A DNA stretch of 64,000 bases, from NCBI GenBank assembly GCA_934486615.1, contig CAKSQO010000004.1:95275-159274 (forward strand), read 5' to 3'. The position numbers and the translations under genes are program-made. The notes under the pieces are model-generated. The model saw only the letters and a program-made list of their open reading frames with translations. It had not been told where the DNA came from and ran no database searches. Below are positions 8,841-16,109 of this stretch, piece by piece. Each line of letters opens with the position of its first letter. The first letter of the stretch is position 1. Source of the stretch: an uncultured Eubacteriales bacterium. Its GTDB lineage: Bacteria; Bacillota; Clostridia; Oscillospirales; Acutalibacteraceae.

Positions 8841-8870
8841 GTATGCGCTGCCGCCCGCTCGGCAATAATT
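8841..8870 (+). promoter_or_regulatory. Candidate sigma-F-type promoter for sigG
   Basis: GTATG (8841-8845) and GGCAATAATT (8861-8870) are separated by 15 bases. Known sigma-F promoters read roughly GYWTA, about 16 bases, GGnnAnAnTW; the -10 here fits fully and the -35 in four of five positions. sigG is a classic sigma-F target, which supports the reading. No sigma-A-type pair is seen at the same spot. Confidence 0.5.
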
Positions 8871-8904
8871 CTAATGAATTATTCGCGAGGGGTTGAGTTT
8901 TCAA

Positions 8905-9675
8905 GTGCAATTCAGCAAAGTCGAGATATGCGGGGTAAACACCGCCTCGCTCAAAGTGCTGAGCGAAGCCGAAAAGGTCGCGCTGCTAAAAGCTGCGCGC
9001 TCGGGCGACGGGACCGCGCGCGACCGCCTTGTCGAGGGCAATCTGAAGCTCGTGCTGAGCGTGGTGCAGCGCTTTTCCGGTCGCGGTGAAAATCCGGACG
9101 ATCTGTTTCAGGTGGGCTGCATCGGGCTTATCAAGGCCATTGACAACTTCGATTTGTCGCACGAGGTGCGGTTCTCGACCTACGCAGTGCCGATGATAAT
9201 CGGTGAAATTCGGCGCTACCTGCGCGACAACAGCTCACTGAGAGTGTCGCGCTCGATAAAGGACACCGCCTACCGAGTAATGCAGGCCAAGGAGCGCCTG
9301 ACGGCGAAGCTGCAACGCGAGCCGAGCATTGAGGAGATAGCGGCCGAGCTGTCGATTGCCAGGGAGGACGTCGTTATGGCGCTCGAAAGCATAGTCGACC
9401 CGATTTCGCTGAGCGAGCCGATCTACTCCGACGGCGGCGACACAATCTATGTTATGGATCAGATAGGCGACAACAACGACGACCGCAACTGGCTTGACGA
9501 AATCTCGTTCAGGCAGGCCATGAGCGACCTTTCAAAGCGCGAGCGAACGATACTCTCAAAGCGCTTTATGAACGGCAAAACGCAGATGGAGGTCGCAGAC
9601 GAAATAGGCATATCGCAGGCGCAGGTCAGCCGCCTTGAAAAAGGCGCGCTTGAAAAAATCAAAAGCAGCATATAG
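8905..9675 (+). CDS. sigG: RNA polymerase sporulation sigma factor G
   Basis: Late forespore-specific sigma factor of the sigma-70 family. The N-terminus KVEICGVNT is the SigG hallmark. Region 2 reads NLKLVLSVVQRF and DDLFQVGCIGLIKAIDNFD, followed by FSTYAVPMIIGEIRRYLRDN. Region 4 ends TQMEVADEIGISQAQVSRLE. The GTG at 8905 leaves four residues before KVEIC, as in Bacillus SigG, giving 256 residues; a TTG at 8893 directly abuts the GAGGGG and is less likely. sigE and spoIIGA, its usual neighbours, are not adjacent: purA is upstream and the next gene is convergent. A sigma-F-like promoter lies just upstream. Confidence 0.93.
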   Translation: MQFSKVEICGVNTASLKVLSEAEKVALLKAARSGDGTARDRLVEGNLKLVLSVVQRFSGRGENPDDLFQVGCIGLIKAIDNFDLSHEVRFSTYAVPMIIGEIRRYLRDNSSLRVSRSIKDTAYRVMQAKERLTAKLQREPSIEEIAAELSIAREDVVMALESIVDPISLSEPIYSDGGDTIYVMDQIGDNNDDRNWLDEISFRQAMSDLSKRERTILSKRFMNGKTQMEVADEIGISQAQVSRLEKGALEKIKSSI

Positions 9676-9809
9676 GGCGCGTGGACGGCGGAGACACAAA
9701 AAGTGCAGAGGTACGGAGGTGCCGGTGTACAGCGACGGCACGTCGGCACGCAGTTCCCGATAAGCCGTGCATAAAACAGCGCGCTGTTCTTCCCCGCACC
9801 GCCACATAA

Positions 9810-9852
9810 AAACACCGCAGTCGGAGCAAGGCGCTCTTTAACTGCGGTGTTT
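9810..9852. terminator. Bidirectional terminator between sigG and the small protein gene
   Basis: A 12-bp perfect stem AAACACCGCAGT (9810-9821) / ACTGCGGTGTTT (9841-9852). It has T-rich sequence on the plus side and TTTTATG on the minus side, so it serves both convergent genes. The 9676-9809 stretch upstream holds no gene that I can support. Confidence 0.8.
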
Positions 9853-9870
9853 CTCTTAATTTAAGTGCGA

Positions 9871-10143
9871 TTACTCGTCCTTTTTGTCGCCGGGCAGCTC
9901 GCCGTACAGATTGAATCTGAACAGCAGGCTCTCGTCGTCGGGATCGGTGCATCTGATGTTGGCCTCGGCAATTACCGCGCCGCTGAGAATATTAGCAAGG
10001 CCCGCAATCTGGCAGAGCTTTGATTTAAGATTGAGCACGTCGCCCTCGGCAGTCTCAAGATAAACATCGCCCTTGCATTTGTCAAGCGCTTTGATGAAAT
10101 CCTTGATGTCAATATTATGAAGCTGAAGTTCGTTTATATTCAA
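9871..10143 (-). CDS. Small conserved protein of unknown function
   Basis: A 90-residue acidic protein beginning at TTG 10143 (AAAGGAGG eight bases upstream) with MNINELQLHNIDIKDF. The central stretch GDVYLETAEGDVLNLKSKL looks like a family seen in many Clostridia, sometimes carrying a misleading 'polyA polymerase' label; that recollection is not verified here. No membrane segment, signal peptide or catalytic motif is visible. Its Shine-Dalgarno is embedded in the hairpin that also appears to end the metK transcript (10148-10188), so translation is probably restricted or conditional. An in-frame ATG at 10176 lies inside the hairpin loop region and is less credible. Confidence 0.75.
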   Translation of the reverse strand: MNINELQLHNIDIKDFIKALDKCKGDVYLETAEGDVLNLKSKLCQIAGLANILSGAVIAEANIRCTDPDDESLLFRFNLYGELPGDKKDE

Positions 10144-10147
10144 GAAA

Positions 10148-10188
10148 AATCCCTCCTTTAAGGTTAATTCTACCATAAAGGAGGGATT
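10148..10188 (-). terminator. metK terminator hairpin that also sequesters a Shine-Dalgarno
   Basis: A perfect 13-bp inverted repeat (10148-10160 and 10176-10188, loop 15 bases) begins 11 bases after the metK stop. In the minus-strand RNA the 3' arm UAAAGGAGGGAUU runs on into UUUC, an intrinsic terminator. The same arm contains the AAAGGAGG ribosome-binding site of the downstream TTG-start gene. The 5' arm carries the complementary CCCUCCUUU, an anti-Shine-Dalgarno. Confidence 0.75.
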
Positions 10189-10199
10189 GTTGTCAATGC

Positions 10200-11375
<1,176 letters not shown>

Positions 11376-11410
11376 TGTAATTCCTTTCTTTTCAGCCCGA
11401 CCTTTACCGC

Positions 11411-11546
11411 AAAAATCAAGCCCGCACCAAAAAGATGCGGGCCGTTTCATCTCATCTTTCGGTGCTTCACCGCAGGATTTGGCACCTTGCGCAATGCAGG
11501 TTGCCGGGCTTCACAGGGCCTGTTCCCTCAGCCGCTCTTGATAAGC
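11411..11546 (-). promoter_or_regulatory. SAM-I (S-box) riboswitch with terminator
   Basis: The minus-strand leader has the S-box landmarks: CUUAUCAAGAGCGGCUGAGG at its 5' end (about 11526-11545), GAAGCCCGGCAACC, AAGGUGCCAAAUCCUGC and GAAAGAUGAG near 11451-11460. The expression platform is a GCCCGCA/TGCGGGC terminator stem (11420-11442) ending in a U-run (11411-11419). Bound SAM should favour termination before metK. Confidence 0.95.
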
Positions 11547-11568
11547 AGTTATATTCAGTTCAAACGGT

Positions 11569-11597
11569 ATTATATCAGCATGGGCGCCTCTTGTCAA
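11569..11597 (-). promoter_or_regulatory. Consensus sigma-A promoter for metK
   Basis: Minus-strand TTGACA (11592-11597), exactly 17 bases, TATAAT (11569-11574): a perfect consensus. It sits just upstream of the SAM riboswitch and 7 bases beyond the ribU stop. Confidence 0.92.
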
Positions 11598-11603
11598 GCC
11601 CTT

Positions 11604-12191
11604 TCAGCGCGTACCCTTGATGATGGGAGAAATTCTCTTGTAAATAAGGAAAGTTATGACAGCAGCGACCGCACATTTGATGAAGGTAAACGGCACGTTG
11701 AACACGGCAAGGCACTCAATCAGGCTGTTGACCCCGCCGAATATCGCCTGATACATACGCACGATCTCGTCGATGGGCATAAACTTCTGATAAATCGGAT
11801 AGGTAATAAAATAGTTTATCGGCAGGCTGATTACAGCCGACGAGAGTGCTCCCACAAGACTGCCGATGAGCGCCGAGCGGCGGCTTTTTGAGCGCGAATA
11901 TATAAGCCCTGCGGGAATGACGAATACAGCGCCCAGCAGGAAGTTGGCAAGCTCCCCTACCCACGCGGTGTTTGTGCCGATGATGCCCTTTATAACATTC
12001 TTTAGCAGGCAGACGAGCGTGCCCCACAGCGGTCCCATACTGAACGACGACACGAGCGCCGGCAGGTCGGACAGGTCAAACTTGATGAAGCTCGGCATAA
12101 ACGGGACGCTGAATTCCAGAAACATCAGCACGGCCGAGATAGCCGACATCATTGCGGTGACTACGATTTTGCGAACATTGACTTTTTTCAT
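11604..12191 (-). CDS. ribU: Riboflavin ECF transporter substrate-binding subunit RibU
   Basis: Integral-membrane S component that binds riboflavin and docks on the shared ECF energy-coupling module, whose genes are not in this window. The 195-residue protein has the typical six-helix pattern. The early motif FSVPFMPSFIKFDLSDLPAL (residues about 27-46) is diagnostic for RibU, and NVIKGIIGTNTAWVGELANF follows. The start at 12191 is preferred over ATG 12197 because AAGGAG is eight bases away rather than two. The FMN riboswitch immediately upstream independently supports a riboflavin substrate. Confidence 0.93.
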   Translation of the reverse strand: MKKVNVRKIVVTAMMSAISAVLMFLEFSVPFMPSFIKFDLSDLPALVSSFSMGPLWGTLVCLLKNVIKGIIGTNTAWVGELANFLLGAVFVIPAGLIYSRSKSRRSALIGSLVGALSSAVISLPINYFITYPIYQKFMPIDEIVRMYQAIFGGVNSLIECLAVFNVPFTFIKCAVAAVITFLIYKRISPIIKGTR

Positions 12192-12223
12192 TTTCATCTC
12201 TCCTTTGAGGTTGCTGTCAAAGG

Positions 12224-12424
12224 AAAAAACCCCGCGAGTATAAACTCACGGGGCTTTGCATTACCGTTTAAGCCCGAAGCCGCTTTGCGGCACGGGAAAA
12301 GCAGCGCTGCATCTTCTTTCGTCCGGACTGTGACCGTCGGTGCGGGAATTTCACCCGCTCGGCCCCTAATGGGGTTCGTGGACTTTACCACCGGTGGAGA
12401 ATTTCGCTCCGCCCCGAAGACAGC
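12224..12424 (-). promoter_or_regulatory. FMN riboswitch (RFN element) with terminator
   Basis: The aptamer spans about 12311-12424 on the minus strand. It has the conserved parts UCUUCGGGGCGGAGCGAAAU, ACCGGUGGUAAAGUCC, GGUGAAAUUCCCGCACCGAC and GUCACAGUCCGGACGAAAGA. The platform is a 10-bp terminator stem (12230-12239 / 12244-12253, one G-U pair) with a six-U tract at 12224-12229. FMN binding should switch off ribU. Confidence 0.95.
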
Positions 12425-12495
12425 ATATTTTTTAATTTTTAAGCAGCGGGTGTTATCAGCCGCAAAGTCATCAACGGCTAATTTTCCGCTTAAGC

Positions 12496-12777
12496 TTACT
12501 TACTGAGTGCGCGCTCGAGCCAGATGGTCGCGATGTCCATGGCGTTGTAAAGGCCGTTTTTCTCGCTCTTTTTGATTATGCGCTCGCGCGGGCGCAGGTC
12601 GGTGTCGGTGCTGAGCAACTGAACAACGACCTTGTCGGCAATCTCGAGGTCGCCGTCCTTTTTGGTGGTCATTATCTGAAGCAGCACAACGTACTTTTCG
12701 CTCATATCGCCGTAATAAAGCTCGTTGCCCTTACGGACGAGGGGGCGACCCTTGTATGTGGAAAGCTCGTTAGCCAA
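12496..12777 (-). CDS. Small conserved protein of unknown function
   Basis: A 93-residue soluble protein starting at TTG 12777 with AGGAGG eight bases upstream. It reads MANELSTYKGRPLVRKGNEL at the start, has a beta-rich middle (KYVVLLQIMTT, KVVVQLLSTD) and ends in a charged helix with NAMDIATIWLERAL. No signal peptide, membrane segment or catalytic motif is visible, and I do not recognise a named family. A strong promoter (12814-12842) lies just upstream, so it is expressed separately from ruvX. There is no gene at 12425-12495. Confidence 0.75.
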   Translation of the reverse strand: MANELSTYKGRPLVRKGNELYYGDMSEKYVVLLQIMTTKKDGDLEIADKVVVQLLSTDTDLRPRERIIKKSEKNGLYNAMDIATIWLERALSK

Positions 12778-12813
12778 GCTGAATCCCTCCTAAATAAATC
12801 TTAACTGCATAAT

Positions 12814-12842
12814 ATTCTATCACAAGCCTTGCATAAAGTCAA
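12814..12842 (-). promoter_or_regulatory. Sigma-A-type promoter for the 93-residue unknown
   Basis: Minus-strand TTGACT (12837-12842), 17 bases, TAGAAT (12814-12819), located 37 bases before the TTG start. Confidence 0.75.
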
Positions 12843-12857
12843 ATGTGAACAGTCTCG

Positions 12858-13277
12858 TCAATGTGAATTTTTTATTTTGTCGAGGTAGTCCTGCAAAATT
12901 ATCGTCGCTGCGACCGCGTCGACGACCGCCTTGCGCTTTGAGCCACGGCAATTTACGTCGTTTAGCGCCCGATGAGCAGAGACGGTCGTGCAGCGCTCGT
13001 CCTGAAGCACGGTTTCGACGCCGCTTTTGTCGCGGATAAGCTCCGCGATGCGGGCGCACTCCTCCGCGCGCTCCCCCACGCTGCCGTCCATATTCTTGGG
13101 ATAGCCGACGACGATAAGCCCTGCCTTGCTCTCGGCAGCGAGGGCGGCGATTTTTTCAACAAGGCGCTCTGTGTTGCGCTCGGCTATGACGCTTTTTGGA
13201 AAGGCAAAAGTCTCGCTCTCGTCGCTCAAAGCGATCCCTGTGCGCGCCAGGCCGAGGTCGGTTGACATAATTATCAT
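12858..13277 (-). CDS. ruvX: Putative pre-16S rRNA nuclease / Holliday junction resolvase-like YqgF (RuvX)
   Basis: YqgF/RuvX family RNase H-fold nuclease implicated in 16S rRNA 5'-end maturation. The 139-residue protein has the family's STDLGLARTGIALSD (first acidic residue), VVGYPKNMDGSVGERAE, LQDERCTT (acidic) and KAVVDAVAATIIL segments. The ATG at 13277 has GGAG eight bases upstream; longer in-frame versions read back into argS and are rejected. It starts 14 bases downstream of the argS stop, so it is the third gene of a ywiB-argS-ruvX operon. Confidence 0.92.
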   Translation of the reverse strand: MIIMSTDLGLARTGIALSDESETFAFPKSVIAERNTERLVEKIAALAAESKAGLIVVGYPKNMDGSVGERAEECARIAELIRDKSGVETVLQDERCTTVSAHRALNDVNCRGSKRKAVVDAVAATIILQDYLDKIKNSH

Positions 13278-13291
13278 TGAAGCCGCTCCGC

Positions 13292-14980
13292 TTACATTAC
13301 TTCTGGCGCGTCGATGCCGAGCATACTGAGCACATTCAAAAGCACGCGGCGCACCTGGGTGCAGAGGAACAGTCTTGCATACATCAACTGCTCGTCGTCG
13401 CACTGAACGCGGCAGGCGTTGTAATACTTGTGAAACAGCGTGGCAAGGTCGATAACATAGCGCGTTATCTTTGACGGGTCGTACAGCTTCGCCGCCGCGA
13501 CGACCTCGTCCTCGAGCAGCGACAGCTGACGGACGATCTCGCGCTCGGTCGGCTCGGTCAGACAGTCAAGGCCGCCGGCGTCGACCTCCCTGAAAGTGAT
13601 GCCCTGAGCGGACAGGTTCTTGAGTATGCTGCAAATTCTGGCGTTTGCGTACTGGACGTAATAGACGGGGTTCTGCGACGACTGCTCAACCGCGAGGTCA
13701 AGGTCAAATTCGAGGTGGCTGTTCGGCTCGCGCAGATTGAAGAAGAAGCGCGCAGCGTCGATCGGCACCTCGTCAAGCAGAGTCTCGAGCGTTATAGCCT
13801 TGCCCGAGCGCTTCGACAGCTTGTACGTCTCGCCGTCCTTGACGAGGCGCACCATCTGCATAATTACCGCGTCAAGGCGGCTCGGGTCAACGCCGAGCGC
13901 CTGCATGGCGGCCTTCATACGCGGAACATAGCCGTGATGATCCGCACCGAGCACGTCGATAGCCTTGTCAAAGCCGCGCTCGACGAGCTTGTTGTAATGA
14001 TAAGCGATGTCGGGCACGAAGTAGGTCGGCACGCCGTTTGCACGCACGAGCACGCGATCCTTTTCGTCGCCGAACTCGGTCGACCTGAACCACAGCGCGC
14101 CCTCAAGCTCGTAGGTATAGCCGCTCTCTACCAGCTTGTCGACGATTCGCTTGACCGCGCCGCTTGCGTGCAGCTCGGACTCTCTGAACCAGCGGTCGTA
14201 GTGGATACGGTACTTGGCAAGGTCGTCCTCAAGCTTCCGAATATTCTTCGGCAGCGCGAAGTCGCACAGCGCCTGACGGCGTGTCTCGCTGTCACAGTCG
14301 ACGTACTGCTCACCGTAAAGCTCCCTGAACGCCCTGGCGTGGTTGGTGATGTCCTCGCCGAGGTAGGCGTCCTCGGGCATCTCGACCGAGGGGTCGAATA
14401 GCTGCAGATACCTGACCTCGAGCGAGGTTTTGAACTTCTCGATCTGATTGCCCGCATCGTTGACGTAGAACTCACGCTTTACATCATAGCCCGCGTAGTC
14501 GAGCACACTTGCAAGGCAGTCGCCCAGGGCGCCGCCGCGCGCGTTGCCGATGTGCATAGGCCCGGTCGGGTTGGCGGAAACAAACTCGACGAGCACCTTT
14601 TTGCCGCCGCCGAAGTCGGAGCGGCCGTAGTTCTCGCCCTGCGCCTCAACGTCCTTGAGAATGTCGGAATAGTAGCGGCTGCCGAGGAAGAAGTTGATAA
14701 ATCCGGGCCCCGCGATCTCGTAGCGGTCGATGTATGTGCCGCTCAGATCAAAGTAGCCCGCGAGCGTTTCGGCGATAGCGCGCGGCGCCTGATGCAGCGA
14801 GCGCGCCCAGACCATAGCCGCGTTTACGGCATAGTCGCCGTGCGAACGGTCGGCGGGAATTTCGACCGAGAACGGCGCAAGCTCGCAAAGCGGGAATTTC
14901 TCGTCCGCAACGGCTTTTCCCGCCGCTTCGAGTATTATATTCCTTATATCCGCATTGGCTTTATTTACTATTTCAGACAT
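13292..14980 (-). CDS. argS: Arginyl-tRNA synthetase
   Basis: Class I aminoacyl-tRNA synthetase charging tRNA-Arg. The 562-residue length is normal. The N-terminal Add-1 domain is followed by FVSANPTGPMHIGNARGG, containing the HIGH-equivalent HIGN. The Rossmann domain and the KMSKR-equivalent KLSKRSGKAITLETLLDE follow. The C-terminal DALR anticodon-binding domain ends the protein. The ATG overlaps the end of ywiB by eight bases, implying coupled translation. The ywiB-argS order is also found in Bacillus. Confidence 0.97.
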   Translation of the reverse strand: MSEIVNKANADIRNIILEAAGKAVADEKFPLCELAPFSVEIPADRSHGDYAVNAAMVWARSLHQAPRAIAETLAGYFDLSGTYIDRYEIAGPGFINFFLGSRYYSDILKDVEAQGENYGRSDFGGGKKVLVEFVSANPTGPMHIGNARGGALGDCLASVLDYAGYDVKREFYVNDAGNQIEKFKTSLEVRYLQLFDPSVEMPEDAYLGEDITNHARAFRELYGEQYVDCDSETRRQALCDFALPKNIRKLEDDLAKYRIHYDRWFRESELHASGAVKRIVDKLVESGYTYELEGALWFRSTEFGDEKDRVLVRANGVPTYFVPDIAYHYNKLVERGFDKAIDVLGADHHGYVPRMKAAMQALGVDPSRLDAVIMQMVRLVKDGETYKLSKRSGKAITLETLLDEVPIDAARFFFNLREPNSHLEFDLDLAVEQSSQNPVYYVQYANARICSILKNLSAQGITFREVDAGGLDCLTEPTEREIVRQLSLLEDEVVAAAKLYDPSKITRYVIDLATLFHKYYNACRVQCDDEQLMYARLFLCTQVRRVLLNVLSMLGIDAPEVM

Positions 14981-15401
14981 CTGTGGATAACCTCCTGACG
15001 TTTATCTCGATAAGATTATTGCTCATAAATTCGGAATTTATATCGACCGCGTAGTCGAGCACGATCTGTCCCCCGTTTTCGTCGAGGTTTATGTCGACCG
15101 TTCTGCCGCTTATGCCCATCGTCAGCGTGCCGTACGGCATATTGTAGCTGCTCAGGCATCGTCGCCCCTCAAGCACCGTCAGCTGCGAGCTGCCGTCGCC
15201 CGTGCGGGTGATGTTGACGGACTTGTCGTCGCCTATCTTAACGGTGGTGCTGACCTTTTGGCCGTCGTCGGTCTTTTCGGAATAAAAAAGGCTGGCAGTG
15301 CCATGGCTCAGACGCATATGCCCGAGCGTGTTTATATTGATATTTTCGGTATCGTCGGCCGAGACGATTCGGCTGCTGATGTCGATAACAACGTCGAACA
15401 T
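14973..15401 (-). CDS. ywiB: YwiB-like DUF1934 beta-barrel protein
   Basis: A 142-residue cytoplasmic protein of the DUF1934 (YwiB, calycin-like beta-barrel) family of unknown function. It is built of alternating beta strands, for example HGTASLFYSEK, KVSTTVKIGDD, GTLTMGISGRTVDINLDE and GGQIVLDYAVDIN. It sits directly upstream of argS with an eight-base overlap, as in Bacillus, which supports the assignment. GAGG precedes the ATG. A sigma-A-type promoter (15442-15470) drives the ywiB-argS-ruvX operon. Confidence 0.85.
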   Translation of the reverse strand: MFDVVIDISSRIVSADDTENININTLGHMRLSHGTASLFYSEKTDDGQKVSTTVKIGDDKSVNITRTGDGSSQLTVLEGRRCLSSYNMPYGTLTMGISGRTVDINLDENGGQIVLDYAVDINSEFMSNNLIEINVRRLSTDV

Positions 15402-15441
15402 TGTCGATTTATCCTCACTTTTACCGTTTCACTGAACATAT

Positions 15442-15470
15442 ATCTTACCATAATTCAGCGGATTTATCAA
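15442..15470 (-). promoter_or_regulatory. Sigma-A-type promoter for ywiB-argS-ruvX
   Basis: Minus-strand TTGATA (15465-15470), 17 bases, TAAGAT (15442-15447), about 40 bases upstream of ywiB. Confidence 0.75.
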
Positions 15471-15588
15471 TCATAATATTAAAATATGTGAATAATTTGT
15501 CTAAACTGTGTGAAATTTATAATCAGGGCTTTCTTTTATTTGAATTTTGTTATATAATTGGATAACACCTTTATCAGGAGATGTTGAA

Positions 15589-15951
15589 ATGCAATTAGCT
15601 GAAAACCTCAGAACGCTGCGCAAAAACGCAAGAATGAATCAGCAGACCATCGCGGATATGCTGAACATCGAACGCTCGACGTACAGTTACTATGAGACCG
15701 GTCGTACCAATCCGACCTACGAGACCCTTATCAATATTGCAAAGATCTATAATATCTCTGTTGACGACCTGCTCGGTCTCAACCGCAGCACTCCCATGGT
15801 TGCCGACGGCAGCCACGGCTACGAGGCCGGCGTTTCTCTTACGCTCACCGCCGAGGAGAAGAGCTTTATTATGAATCTTCGCAAGCTCGATAAGGAATCG
15901 GTCGAAAAAGTCGCCGAGCTCATCGAAAAGTGTCTCAAAAGCCTCGACTGA
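15589..15951 (+). CDS. XRE-family helix-turn-helix transcriptional regulator
   Basis: A 120-residue regulator. The N-terminal HTH_3 domain (residues about 4-60) has LAENLRTLRKNARMNQQTIA, MLNIERSTYSYYETGRTNPT and IAKIYNISVDDLLGL. The C-terminal tail LDKESVEKVAELIEKCLKSL is an amphipathic helix probably used for dimerisation. The ATG at 15589 has AGGAG eight bases upstream; a longer in-frame reading to 15547 runs through the -10 box TATAAT (15553-15558). It stands alone between divergent ywiB and convergent polC, so its targets are unknown; self-regulation is usual for this type. Confidence 0.88.
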   Translation: MQLAENLRTLRKNARMNQQTIADMLNIERSTYSYYETGRTNPTYETLINIAKIYNISVDDLLGLNRSTPMVADGSHGYEAGVSLTLTAEEKSFIMNLRKLDKESVEKVAELIEKCLKSLD

Positions 15952-16049
15952 AAAAATAAGACTTAAAAAGCGTTGCTGACATCTGCAAAGTGTCGGTGGC
16001 TCTTTTGCCGTTTAAGTAAGGCACACACCCTCATAAGATACAGCAAAAA

Positions 16050-16084
16050 AAGCAAGCCGCTCGAGATTCCCCGTCGGCTTGCTT
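16050..16084. terminator. Bidirectional terminator between the XRE gene and polC
   Basis: A 10-bp stem AAGCAAGCCG (16050-16059) / CGGCTTGCTT (16075-16084) is flanked by A-run and T-run (16044-16051 and 16083-16088). It suits both the plus-strand regulator and the minus-strand polC operon. Confidence 0.88.
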
Positions 16085-16109
16085 TTTTATGTTTTCTGCT
16101 TCCGACCTA

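Noticed and set aside
9676..9809. A small gene downstream of sigG
   Set aside because: Frames are open only by GC bias; there is a palindrome AACAGCGCGCTGTT near 9775-9788 but no ribosome-binding site with a plausible protein.
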